Source: Irpex lacteus
Lineage: Eukaryota > Basidiomycota > Agaricomycetes > Polyporales > Irpicaceae
NCBI GenBank assembly: GCA_001986395.2
Contig: MQVO02000028.1
Location: 1 to 64,000 of the forward strand
DNA length: 64,000 nt
Direction: 5' to 3'
The notes below the pieces were generated by a model. The model saw nothing but the letters and a program-made list of their open reading frames with translations, ran no database searches and had not been told where the DNA came from. A program made the position numbers and the translations under genes. Below are positions 36,618 through 48,043 of the stretch, piece by piece; positions within the stretch are counted from its first letter, which is position 1; every line of letters starts with the position of its first letter.

Positions 36618-37516
36618 CTATATCTCCATCTTTTCGTCATCAACTTCGTCTATGCGGGATGAGTCTTCGACTGGCGGTTTTTCTGTCTTAAGTGGGTGCA
36701 CCAGACCATCTATGCTTCCTTCTACACTGTTTTTCATCGTTCTCCAGACTTCCGTCGCTCCTTTGCGGGCCAAAGACTGGGCCCTTGCGAACTCTGACTC
36801 GTCGAATGTCCCATCGGAGGCAGCGTAGTTCCTCCATAGTAATGAGACACCAGGTATATCTTCATCTTCTTGATTTTTAGATGCATCGAATGAAAATAGA
36901 AACGCGAAGCACCCTCCGCCTCTGAGTTTGTGTAGCTCCGTCTCCGAAGGGTCGACCACGAGTGTGGCGGATCCGCCTGCGTCGTTCTGTAATCGACCAA
37001 CGGCGACAGCACAGACCACGCCACGCATTGGTATGGATGCCGCGTTTATGAATGCCGCAGAACAAGCATTGATAAGGCTAGCCATGATAGCCATATTCCA
37101 CCCCCTGCCGACAGTGCCAGATCCGCTCCCCGATTCGCTGCCGCAAAGGGCTTGACCCACGAGCTGAACAAGTGTCCGAGGATGACGGGAGAGTAGTAAA
37201 GAAGGGGTAAGGACAGTCTTGAGTGTCGTCGCGAAAGCCCGGGAGTCTGTGCCAGGTACGGATGCCAGTGGACGTATGTGGATATCCAGAGTAGCTTGAG
37301 ATGGAGACTCTAGGTTCGCTCTGACCTCAATAGGGCCGGATACTGAGGCGACTGCTTGGGTCTGGCCTGTGGCAGCTAAACATGAGTTGTGTTTCAGGAG
37401 CTAAGCATAAACGCACCAAAGCCAAAACGTGCTGAACCGTCTACCCTGTCCAATCGTTCGTAAACGACCGAGATAGGACGAAGTTCCTCTGGATTGCGTC
37501 CGTCGTCACGAGGCAT
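36618..37516 (-). CDS. RRP46: Exosome core subunit RRP46 (RNase PH fold)
   Basis: Two exons (37417-37516 and 36618-37375) join in phase to 285 residues. The start MPRDDGRNPEELRPISVVYERLDRVDGSARF contains the R-x-ELRPI opening of the RNase PH family. ATGQTQAVASVSGPIEVRAN follows, then LLSRHPRTLVQLVGQALCG, the AIMASLINACSAAFINAASIPMRGVVCAVAVG helix-strand unit, and a DPSETELHKLRGGGCFAFLFSF strand. These match eukaryotic RRP46/EXOSC5, a catalytically inactive ring subunit of the RNA exosome for 3'-5' RNA processing in nucleus and cytoplasm. The length is slightly above the yeast and human proteins because of an acidic C-terminal tail (PPVEDSSRIDEVDDEKMEI). It follows RCE1 in the same orientation with a gap of about 310 bases. 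Confidence 0.93.
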
Positions 37517-37829
37517 TGAGAGCTCTTTCTCAATATTATGCAGAAAACTTTGCCGATGATATAGCGATGCACAGAGGTTGTGGTACAGAGTGGAAGTAAG
37601 GCTTGGTCTCGGACTGCGACAAAAGAAGGGCCCGCTTGGCGTAAGCGCGCAAGTCAAGTAACGGCCACGTGCATTCAATTATGCACGGTGAGGTACAGCT
37701 CGGAAATTTGGCCATTGGGGTCATGCTCTGTAGCGAATTAAGATAAGACTTAAAACATGCGTGCATTATTTTTTCCCTGATGGAGTGACAAGCAATCCCG
37801 TAAAAATGGACGACACTGAATATTCAAAT
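37517..37829. other. Spacer between RCE1 and RRP46
   Basis: 313 bases with no gene; it must hold the RRP46 promoter and RCE1 3' flank. Confidence 0.5.
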
Positions 37830-38992
37830 CTATGACAACCAGTACGGGCTGTTAAACCCCTTCGTCCAAGCTCTGAGCGTATAGATATAACCTACGATAC
37901 CAAAAACGTACACCAAAATTATAACTGGGATAGTACGTTAGTTTATATCCAGAATTTCGTTATAATTGCATGCACTCACCCATACGCCTGTGCGGGAATT
38001 GCGCAACATCAGAGCCGAATCCCGGAAGTCCCATGATGTTGCAGAATACGTGCGACAGAAGTGGAGGCAGAAGTGATCCAGATTTCAAGAACAGATAGGC
38101 GCAATGGAAGCCGAACAAGGTGGTATACGCTAGTTGAAACACTAAGAGGCTAGATATCAGCTTCGTGTTCCCGTTACAGAATATACAGCCATAATACGCA
38201 CAAACTGAAATTACAGCGGTTCGCGCTGCTTGAGCTGTACAACCCAGCCGGTGGTAAACTTCCAAACCATGGTGAACATGCGCGAGACCAAACCACAGTG
38301 GGCTAAGAAAAATGAGTTTCTTTGACGAAACGCCCGCAAGATGATAGATAGCCAGAATGCACGCGCGAAATACTATTTCCTCTGTCAATGGAGCCTGCAA
38401 CTTTGTCAAACATTATGCGCGCACTTAGTGTAGATAAAACTCACAACGATATAGTTACGCCAACCAACCCATGTCGTGAATATTGGAGCCACGTCTGACT
38501 TGAAACTCCAGGACGCTTGGAAAGGTAGACTCCTGGACAAGAAACAGACGTATAGAGGGCCAGCATACAGCACAGGCGCGATAAGACATGCAAGCAATGT
38601 ACGCCAGTGAGCTGAAAACCCAAGAGCTGCTGCTTCTAGACTAGCAAAAGAGAGAATCGTCTAGGGAAATTTATGGTCAACCCTTCAAGTCTACTTAATA
38701 GACAAGCAAAACACACCTCCTTGCCACCAGACCCATGCCAGATGGTTCCCACGACCACAGCACAACTGACGAGCGTGCTAATTGTAACAGCAGCCAGTCG
38801 TGCGCGTATCACGTCGGGGTCATCCCTCCGCCTGGCTCGTTCCTTTGCTTGACCCTCAGCAGATTCCGACGTGTACGTTATTCTTGTCTGTTGCAGGGCG
38901 TAGAGAATGCCGACATATGACGACGCGCAGAAGCCTGCGAGCAAATGTGCCTTCGACAATGATATTAAGACCAGTTCATGGATTGGTGTCAT
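37830..38992 (-). CDS. RCE1: CAAX prenyl protease 2 (RCE1)
   Basis: Four exons (38717-38992, 38445-38660, 37980-38394, 37830-37924) join with perfect phases to 333 residues. It is a multi-span ER membrane protein of the CPBP/ABI family. The catalytic EExxxR motif is seen in APLTEEIVFRACI, the first His motif in LWFGLAHVHHG, and the second in LLSHVFCNIMGLP. A final hydrophobic helix (VIILVYVFGIVGYIYTL) closes the protein. RCE1 removes the last three residues from farnesylated or geranylgeranylated CaaX proteins such as Ras and Rho GTPases. In fungi it also acts on lipidated peptide pheromones. It shares a short divergent promoter with the Kelch gene and lies between two HMG-box genes. All catalytic residues present; identification is firm. 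Confidence 0.95.
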
Positions 38993-39159
38993 CGATTCTA
39001 CGTTTTGAACGCTTCAGTGGTGCCGTAGGAAGGTCGTGGTCGTGGCCAGATAATAAGTTGGAAGGAGACATGCTGGCGGTTCGCGTGAAAAGACAACAAA
39101 AGGCGCACAAACGCTGAATTGATCAGATCTTGACCTTATCTCTCACTTCGCGTCCGAAC
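38993..39159. promoter_or_regulatory. Divergent promoter between RCE1 and Kelch gene
   Basis: Only 167 bases separate the two start codons, so both genes must share or overlap control sequence. No specific element was recognised. Confidence 0.55.
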
Positions 39160-42074
39160 ATGGCGAACAAGAAAAAGGCGAAGAACAACACCGCCGTATC
39201 TAGCAAGGCTGCGGCGAAGGCTGAAAAGAACGCAAAAATACAGAAGAAGACAGAGAAGAAAGCAAAGAAAAAGGCCGCAAAATCTAAAGATGAAGCAGAT
39301 TCGGATGGCGAGGATTTGGAGGCGATACTTGAGAAGGTAAATCTTCCTTTCGGATGTGTCCTGGGCTACCGTATGATATACTCATCATTATTTAGTAGAT
39401 GAGACGAGATTGGGAAGATGCTCATAAGGTAACAGAGGAACTTGTCGAAGGGCCCCCCAGTCGGCGTGCGAACGCTACTTTCACACCGTGCCCAGTAGGA
39501 AATTATCTCTGGTGTATCGGTGGAGAATTTTTCAGCGAAGACGGGCAAGCCGTAAGTTACTTTGAATGCTCTAAGCCTACTATAGCGAAATACTTGAAAA
39601 TATCTTTAGCATTTTTACAACGATGTCTTCCGTTATACCCCTGAGAAGGTAATATGCCTGATTAAACGCTATTGATACCACGACTGATATTATTAAGTAG
39701 GATGAGTGGAGAAAATATGTCTCCCAGACTTGCCCTGGTCCTCGATCCGCTCATGCGGTAGTCGCTTCACCTGCTGGTGGTGGGAAACTATTTCTCTTGG
39801 GAGGCGAATTCTCGAGTCTACATCAGACAACGTTTCACCACTACAGAGATTTCTGGTGCTTTGATATCACTACCCATACATGGGATAGGATTGAAACAAA
39901 GATTAGACCGACAGCTCGCTCGGGACACCGGTAATGATCAATGGACAATCGGCCACAAAATGTTGTGCTCTAACAAACCCGTAGGATGGCTATGTGGAAA
40001 CATTACGTAGTTTTATTCGGAGGTTTCTACGACCCAGGATTCAAAAGTAAGCTAGATGATTCTGGCCTCTACACTCCAGAAACTTACCGCTTCAAAGCAA
40101 ATTATCTCAACGATCTATGGATATTTGATACTCAAGAGTATAAGTGGAAACAAATCGAGTTCAAGACCAATGAGAGACAGCCCTCGTAAGTGCTACTTCC
40201 AGTGGTTTGTAGAGCATCTTAGCTTGAGCATCTTCTCCAGTCCTCGAAGCGGCTTCTCCTTCTTGCCCACTCCGGACGGTATTCTACTCCACGGTAAGCT
40301 TCCTCTTAACAATGCGAGTAATATATCTTGAAATTTTACATACAGGTGGATACTGCAAGGAGTACCACAAGGGAAAGCGTCCCATAGGTGTGATGCTCGA
40401 AGATACCTGGTTCCTGAGGCTTGTGCCCACTCTCTTCCGCTTGTTAATCCTACGCTCACATGTCCGCTACAGAATGTCAATGCCCACGACAAAGGAAGAC
40501 GATCTCAAATCTCGTTCCGCATCAAACTTTCCTACCGTGATATGGGAGCGGCGTAAGAGGCCTTCTACAGCTTTCGCTCCATCGCTGCGATCCGGGTGTA
40601 CCATGGCCCTATGGGCAAACAAAAACACTGGTATCTTATTTGGTGGAGTCACCGACGAGGATAATGATGAAGAGAGTTTGGAGAGTGTGTTCCATAATGA
40701 TCTGTGAGTTACTTTGTGACGATTAACCTGAAGTAGATTGATCATCTGTGGTGTAGTTATGGTTATCAAATAGCAGGTAATGGGCGATGGGTGTCATTGA
40801 CTTTGAAGATGCCTAAGCAAAAGGGTGGCGGAAAGAAGAAAAAGAAATCAGCTGTCACGGTGAAAGTCATCGAGAAAGATTCGCCCGACTCCCCGGACGA
40901 AGGGCGCGATGATAGTGGAGAAAGCGACGATGAGGTGAGCATTAGCACCCTCTCTGTTGGTTCCGTTCGGCTTACGTCCTCATGTTTTTCCATAGCCTAA
41001 GCCTTGGGAGGTGGCTCGCGCAAATGCCAAACTCGCTCAGTCACCGAACCCGAACCAGCTCGCGCCAACTGCCGACGACGAGGCTGATATAGATGACCCA
41101 AACTCGACCAGACCTTTGCCAAGGTATAACGCCATGCTTGCGGTCTTGAAGAACACACTTTATATGTACGTCAAATCATGCCTGCCTTACTCAGGTTGAT
41201 AAAAATGCCTGTACAGATATGGAGGTATTTTCGAACGTGGCAAGCTGGAATACACGCTGGACGACTACTACTCTCTTCAACTCGATAAACTCGACAAGTA
41301 CGTTTGCTTGAAGCCGAGTGATGTCGACATTACTGCTGGTGGCGATGAAAGCAGTAGCGATGACGACGACGACAGCAACAGTGATGAGGAAGAGGATGAA
41401 GATATGGAAGACACGGAGAGTGACGACGGGATAGGAAAACCAGCCAACAGCAAGAAACCGGCCGCGGTCGAGGTTGATGAGGAGATGACTGTGCTGAAGC
41501 AGCAATTGAAAGAGTCCACCATCGAGGACGACCATAAGCAGCTTCCGGAGGTACGTACCACAACTTCTCAGTTGATACGATGGCTGACGGAATATAGGAG
41601 TCGGAAATACGTGCGAAAGCGACTGCGTTTATGGGTGTCTCAAAAGACTCGAGTCGGTCCTTGGAAGATGTCATGAGTACACCTCTACCTGGAGAAACTC
41701 TCGCAAAGTTTTATGCTCGCTCTAGTAAGTTGTACGGCTCTGTGGCCCATAACATTTCTCATAAAACATATGTCTCAGAGGAACACTGGGTAAAGAAGGC
41801 GTTCTCGACCACTAACGACAGAGGGAAGGAGAAAGGGAAGATGCTACGGCAACTTGCCTTCGAAATGGCCAAGGAGAGATACAGTACGTGCTCAGGACCT
41901 ATCTTACCTGCTGGGCGCGCCACTCACAAATCTGGTCTTTTAGATGAGTATAAGCCCATATTGAAGGAGGCGGAGAAGATCCTTGAAGAAGCTGGTCTCG
42001 ACGAAGAGGAGATAAAGAGAAGCGCGGCAGCAGGACCTATGAAAGCCTCCGATCAAAGTCGTAATCGTAGGTAA
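39160..42074 (+). CDS. Kelch-repeat protein of KLHDC4/KEL3 family with DUF4110
   Basis: The start MANKKKAKNNTAVSSKAAAK begins a lysine-rich coiled tail. Early exons are 39160-39336, 39399-39551, 39610-39648, 39701-39930 and 39985-40046, all in phase. Kelch blades follow: LWCIGGEFFSEDGQA, KLFLLGGEFSSLHQTTFHHYRDFW, RSGHRMAMWKHYVVLFGGFYD, NDLWIFDTQEYKW, TMALWANKNTGILFGGV and TLYIYGGIFERG. The FHHYRDFW and RSGHRM pieces are typical of the KLHDC4/KEL3 family. A lysine-rich and acidic linker interrupts the later blades. The C-terminus holds DUF4110 (STPLPGETLAKFYARSSKLY...LRQLAFEMAKERY). A last intron of 60 nt (41884-41943) is in frame and ends before NEYKPILKEAEKILEEAG. The propeller probably mediates protein binding; no precise function is established. 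No frame breaks were found in the exons followed. Confidence 0.9.
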
Positions 42075-45000
42075 AATTAGTGCACTAATAAACCTAGTCG
42101 ACGCGTCGCAGTGCCATCGACCCATCTGGACGAATGATTCTTCTTACCTGACCAGTTGTGTGCTCGAGGCAATTGCAATTTCCACCGCGTCGGTGTCAAA
42201 TCTTCGACAGGCGTGCAATTGAGGTATATCCTCATCATTGGTGCGGACGTAATGACAATGGCCGCGGATTGTCAGAGTGCCGTTATACAGGATGAATCGA
42301 TGTCTGCCTCGATTACGCATTATAGAGGCGCTGCATTATACACAGGCCGACGTTCGAATAATGGAGAATCGGTGATGCGACTCTCAGGAGTGTCAGCCAA
42401 GCCGCACACAGGCTGATATAAAACTCTCGAATCTCTCTCGGCATGTCTAGAATGGTACCGTTGATTAGGCAATGTGCCGGTAAGATTCATACATACTGGC
42501 CCGGTAAAGTAGAGTAAGATGATTGTGCCCATGTACAGCTGACATATGGACATGATGCAGTATCCACCGTGACTCAGAGCGGCTCTGACCGAGATATCGA
42601 TAACGTGCAATGCCGTCTCGTGCACGCTGCAGTACACGCCCTCAATACCACGCGCATACGGCACAATCCGTCCATGTGCCCTTCATTTGGCCCGTTGCAG
42701 TGCCAGCTTATGATATACGAACCTCTATGCAATTATAGTGCTCAATAAATTGGCCAGTGAGACTTGAGTATCGACCGTCACACACCTATGGTCCGTCATG
42801 ATCAGGCCTTTCCTGCTTCTTGGCTGTTCGAGACCGCACAGCTCTGACACAGCTAGCTTTGCGGGAAGATCCACATCCCATGGATATGGCGCACAAGCAG
42901 GGGTCATGTTCAGGATGAAAGACAAATCAGCCTTTGGTCCTTTTTATGGCAGTAGAGCTTGACTGACAAAGTATTGAATATGGAAATCGCTTTGAACTAT
43001 CGCGCGGGTGCCTGCTATCATCGAGGGCCGTATACCGGTAGTGTGATGCATAATATATCAACTTCGATCCAATGGAGGCTGGAGCTGGATGAATCAATAC
43101 GTGATCATTAAACAGACGGCTGAGCCTTCGTAGAAGCTAATGAGGACAAAATTAGCGGTTGCCTAGTTCGCAACTATAGAAGCTTGAAAGGGGCGGCAAC
43201 TTTCATCCGGATGACCATCCTCGAGGACGAGAAGGTCAGTAGTGCCTTGCTGCGTCCATCTCCTTCCAAATGTTCCTACTCCCATCCTTCGAACAATGGG
43301 AGTGCTTTCACATTCCCATGTCGGGTAATGGCGTCTTCATTTAGCAAGCTGTTCCGTCTCGGGATGGAGTCAATGTATTGCCGTTATGTATTACCAATCA
43401 CAATGCGCCTGTCTGGATATTCGTAGTACTCACCTCGGGATATGAATGGTTGCGCTCCAGATGTGAGCTCATTCGGAACTGCCAAGCAGTGGGCTTGCAC
43501 TTGGGTGCAGTTTATCCAAAAGACGTCGCAGAGATACTCAATGTATCCGATACCTTAACAGACGAAGCATAAGATCCACCGCGGCTCTGACCTGTATTGA
43601 ATCTATTGATCACTACAGTCGCTTCAGTAAGAGTTACTACAACATGGGAAAAGCGCGTACCATCCTTTATAAGTCCAGACGTGGAAGTCTCTGGCCGCCG
43701 TGGTCATCGCAGGAAGACAGGCAAAGTTGGGCCTAGAGGATCCCTCTGTGTGTGATTCATGAGTTGCCGCCCAGTCAAACCACTCGCTCGACCTTCTTTT
43801 AAGCCGACATACACCACAGTTGCTCTGACAGCGACGCGCGCGACAGATTCATTCGTGATGTTCGGATGTGTAAGCGTTCTGTACCATAAACCAGTCGGAA
43901 CATACACGCAACTGTACACCAACATTACGAGGTACTACGAGGGATAAGCGTTAACGTTAGCTCTGGCGTACAAACAATAAGAGAGACGACGGAGTCTGTC
44001 GTTGCTACGTGCAGTTGTCAACGGCATCTATTTGATAAGGCACCGATTCCTGGCTGGGCACTTCGTGGTATGGCTTGCACCTGTTGGCTGCATACCGTAT
44101 CAGCAGGCACCAACTGCTACAACATACGAGTCGTGGGATTCAAACCTAGCAATTAGAGACATCGTCGCCCGATCCAGCACAAGTAAGAGAGCCTCAGAGT
44201 TGTATGGCGCTGGGTATGCGGGCATGTGCAACGATAGCAGGTATGAGCCGATACATCGTACTAGGTCAAATCCAGCCAGTCTTAAGATTAGGTTTATAGT
44301 CAGTGTTACCTACTCGGGGTAAAAAAGTGCGTGAGTTCAAGTTTATCTAAAGTCAATGCACGGAATAAGGATCACGTTCTTGAACCCTATGCAATAGATC
44401 CGACGTCTGCCTCCACAGTTTCACCCCATTCAGGAGTCCCATCCAATGAGAGTACATACCGTCGCATATGCCTTATATACTCATGCAAATGACTTACAGT
44501 TCAGCTGATTTATGCGCCTTGACGTGAGCCCCATGTGGGCTACCCTGAGAAATAGAAGTTATTAAGGGCTCTAGAAAGTAAGGAATTATCCACGCATTAA
44601 TCGCCAGAGCTCTATCGAAGGTCGAAGGTCACGTACTTGACGTCGCGCCAACATGCGCCATAGAACCCTACATCGTCCGCTTTGAATTACAGTGGAGGGA
44701 AAGCCGTCATCTCGCATTTGGTGTCTCTTGTATTATGATCTTCGAACTTGAATCTCAGCGTCTGGGCCCCAGGAAAACATATGCTGATTACAGGAGTACA
44801 CTCACTTTGCCTGTTCATTGGACGACGCTTCTAGTTCGAAGGAAGCAGATGCCGAGGTAGCACCGTCCCATGTCTAGTAGCCGCCCATAAGTCGTTTGAA
44901 GTCGTCATCAGACCTGGAAGCAATATCATTATTAATTTACGAGACCTAGAAAATGAGACTAGTCACCTCTGTGTCGGTGAGTGAAGTTACCCCTGCGACT

Positions 45001-46118
45001 CCCCTGCGCCACTACATTATCGCTAGCGTACTTATGTCGTTCGGTCTCAAAATCACCGAGCCCTTGATGGATGATCGCGGGATTATTTAATTATGTCGGC
45101 GGCGGCGGGATGAGAGATAGCGTAGAGACTCGGAGGTCAAAGCAGCGGCGACAAGCCTCGTCGGGAGCAGTGGTCAATCGATCGACCGATCCACCAGCGA
45201 GTGTCGGCCCAATAACCACGAACAGGCGTTAGCACATGAAAGGGGGTTCAAGACGAAATGACACCTCAAGTGTTCTAGATCGCATGTACGAGTCGGGACG
45301 CCTGAGAAGTGTCCAGAGGTGGATGAGTGCAGTAACGTATTGCACCAGCGTACTTTCTGTCTTTACTAGCGTCCCGGTTTTCCGGAGATCCATCCACGAG
45401 CTTTTACGAGATATCGAACCTGGGTGTGGGCATACCCTTTGAAAGGCCGGGGCTGCAATATCGCCACATGGCAGTCAGCTGACATGGCCGATGATAAGAT
45501 AAATCGTGAATAGATACTCACCTTACTCAGGGTGAAGCAAGGGTCCAAAGATCAGAAACCCGTACTCGACGATGCGAAGAGGACTGCTTCGGTGAAGACG
45601 CAAAGAGTTATGACACACATTGAGATCATCTGTGCTCCAAGATCGAAAAATTATCGCAAACCCTTTCTTCAAAAAGATCTTCATCGGACGTCGTGCATGC
45701 TGGTTTTAGGGAATTCATATTTTGACATAAAATCGAAGAACATACCGAGAGACAGGGATGAGTGCATATGGGTACAACCTATGGTTACATTCAGTACATA
45801 ATTCCTTCCTTGAGGATTAGAGAGTGGCATAGAGACAGAACAAACAATCGGGCAGGGCGACAAGAAATGGGAGATGGGTGGCGGCGGGGAGCATAATCGT
45901 TTCCGAGCGATGTGTTGTACAACCGAGAGCGGTGGCGGATCCAGTATCCAGGCGCGTTTGTCGTGTATTTCGCGTAATCGAGAAGTAACGGCGAGGAGTC
46001 GAGAGAGAAAACAGCAGGAAATTTTACGATGACTCATCAAGTGATGAGCACGACGGCAATTCTATAGATGAGTGAAGGCGTGGTGGCGTGTATGGTTGTG
46101 AAGCAGGAGAGAGGACGT
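42075..46118. other. Gene-poor region (4 kb) between Kelch gene and HMG gene B
   Basis: Both flanking genes end here (convergent 3' ends), yet the gap is 4 kb. No gene, tRNA or mobile-element protein was recognised on either strand. Confidence 0.45.
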
Positions 46119-48043
46119 TCAGTACGCAGAAACAGGATCGTAGTTGAGCAATTGACTATGGTCACCGTAGCGGCCGTTCATGTCCTCGAGGCCCTGTGTG
46201 TAGTACTGAAGGTGTTGTTTATCCGCCGGACTTGCAGGCGAGACGCTGCCAGAAATAGGACGCGTGCCGTAGGCAAAGAGGTCGAAGGGAGCGAAAGACG
46301 CCGCTTCAAAAGCGTCCTTCATGATTCTTTCTGGATCGTACGCGACAGGGCTCTGGGGCATCACGACGTAAGGCGAGCTATAGGTATCGTTTGGCGAGCA
46401 TTTCGCCATCAATCCATCGCCAGCCCAACCGTTCAGCGATGAGTACGAAGAGTGCGGCTGGACGTACTGCGAGCTGATGTAATTTTCTGCGCCTGGGACG
46501 TAATCCCCGTCTAGAATGATATCGGCGACGACTGTCAGTGGAGAATGAATGGGGCTCGAGTTATCGTCGATGTCTGAGACGAAGTCTGGCAGAGTCGGGC
46601 TGTAGAGATCGGGTTCGAAAGAACCAGCGGAGGACGACTAAAAGCCGATGGGAGAATCAGCCTTCCAGTTTTCAATCGTTTACGAAACCAATGACTTACA
46701 TTAGTCCATTGAGACCGCAGAGAAATACCGTCTTGGTCGACGGTGGCGAGCGAAAGCAAGGGTGGCTGCAAAGGGGACAGCTGTCGAAGATCATCCCTCG
46801 TGGCAGCCACATTGCCTGTCGCACTGACGCCATATCCTGCACGTGCCCGAACCTCGTGCTCGAAGACGGGGGGTGAGGCAGTCGTATCGCGAGAAGGATT
46901 GGCTGAAGAAACTGAACAAAGTGAGTGGCGTCGAGTAGCCAGATAACCTTCGAGGATAGTCGGGTCCTCTGGGCTATTATGAGCGTAAGATGCCGGGGCA
47001 GAAGACGATCGTTTGAACATTGCGGTCAATGGGGTGTCGAAACGTGCACAGGAGGAGTTGTCGACACTATTGCACCTTGCGTTTGCATCTTCTGGACGAA
47101 TAGAGTCGGCTACTCCGGACGCAGGCCTTGATTGCTCTGGACGTTGGCGAGTTGTCTGGGAGTGCTTGCGGTCTTCGGGAGAGTCCTGTTTGTCTGGGAC
47201 GTGCATGACAAATACATTGCATCCCCCTTCTTCCTCTACCTTGGTGGCCTTGACGTTCTCCGAATCATACGCGCGAATGGCCGCTTCTAAGTCCTCTCCC
47301 TTCTTTCCCGCTACCAATAGGTCCGCTATCTTGTCGCATCTCTTCTCTCGATTCCGTACTTTCTTCTCGGCCTCTCCCCTCCCCTTCCTACTGTTCCTCC
47401 GCCGTGGTCCATCCTTGACTTTCCCCGGACCATTCGCCCCAGGCTTGAATCTCCAGTCAGGATACTTCTTCCTGTGCTCGACAAGAGCTACTATAGCCTT
47501 AGCCTCCCAGACTTCCCTCTCCTCGCGAGGCAGAGCCTTCCAATATTTTCCTAGGTAAACTTGAGTAAAATGTGCCACTCAATATCGATAAATCTGCGTG
47601 AGCGCACCAATGATCTTCGAAAGAGCGCTGTGGTTTCCCTCAATCTTCTCAGGGATGTGCTGAGCCTTTATGAACGAAGATCGAAAGAGAATGAAGGCAT
47701 TTGGGGGCCTTGGGATGTGGGACTCGTCTTTCTTCTTTGAGTGAGAGATCTTGGTCGTCGCTTCATCGACCAAAGGCGGCGGCTCGTACATGAACGTACC
47801 GGGCGCAGTGGCCTCGGGAGTGAGCTCGAAACTGGTCTGGTCGGTGCTGAACGTAATTGGGGTCATATTCGCAGCAAAAGTAAATGTCATAGACGGGTAT
47901 GGATTGTCGACAAGCGGAGGCATGTCTGTGAGGGGGTCGCTGTGAGCGTCGGGCACGCGTCGCGGGCGTGCTAAATAAGGCAATGCCGACTCACCATCAT
48001 CCTCGTCAATGTAGGGCGCATCCTCGACGTGTTCGGCAGCCAT
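46119..48043 (-). CDS. HMG-box transcription factor B (MATA_HMG-like), paralogue of A
   Basis: Four exons (47995-48043, 47608-47925, 46700-47550, 46119-46637) join in phase to 578 residues. The first intron (69 nt, 47926-47994) is a multiple of three, so the frame is open either way; splicing gives DEDDDMPPLVDNPYPS. The HMG box is at about residues 85-158: HIPRPPNAFILFRSSFIKAQ, NHSALSKIIG, then after an intron GKYWKALPREEREVWEAKA and YPDWRFKP. As in gene A, a basic block precedes KRCDKIADLLVAGKKGEDLEAAI, and later comes RFDTPLTAMFKRSSSAPA. The tail ends YDPVSAY. The intron inside the box splits it at the conserved SKIIG position, where gene A has none. Nuclear DNA-binding regulator; targets unknown. 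Confidence 0.9.
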
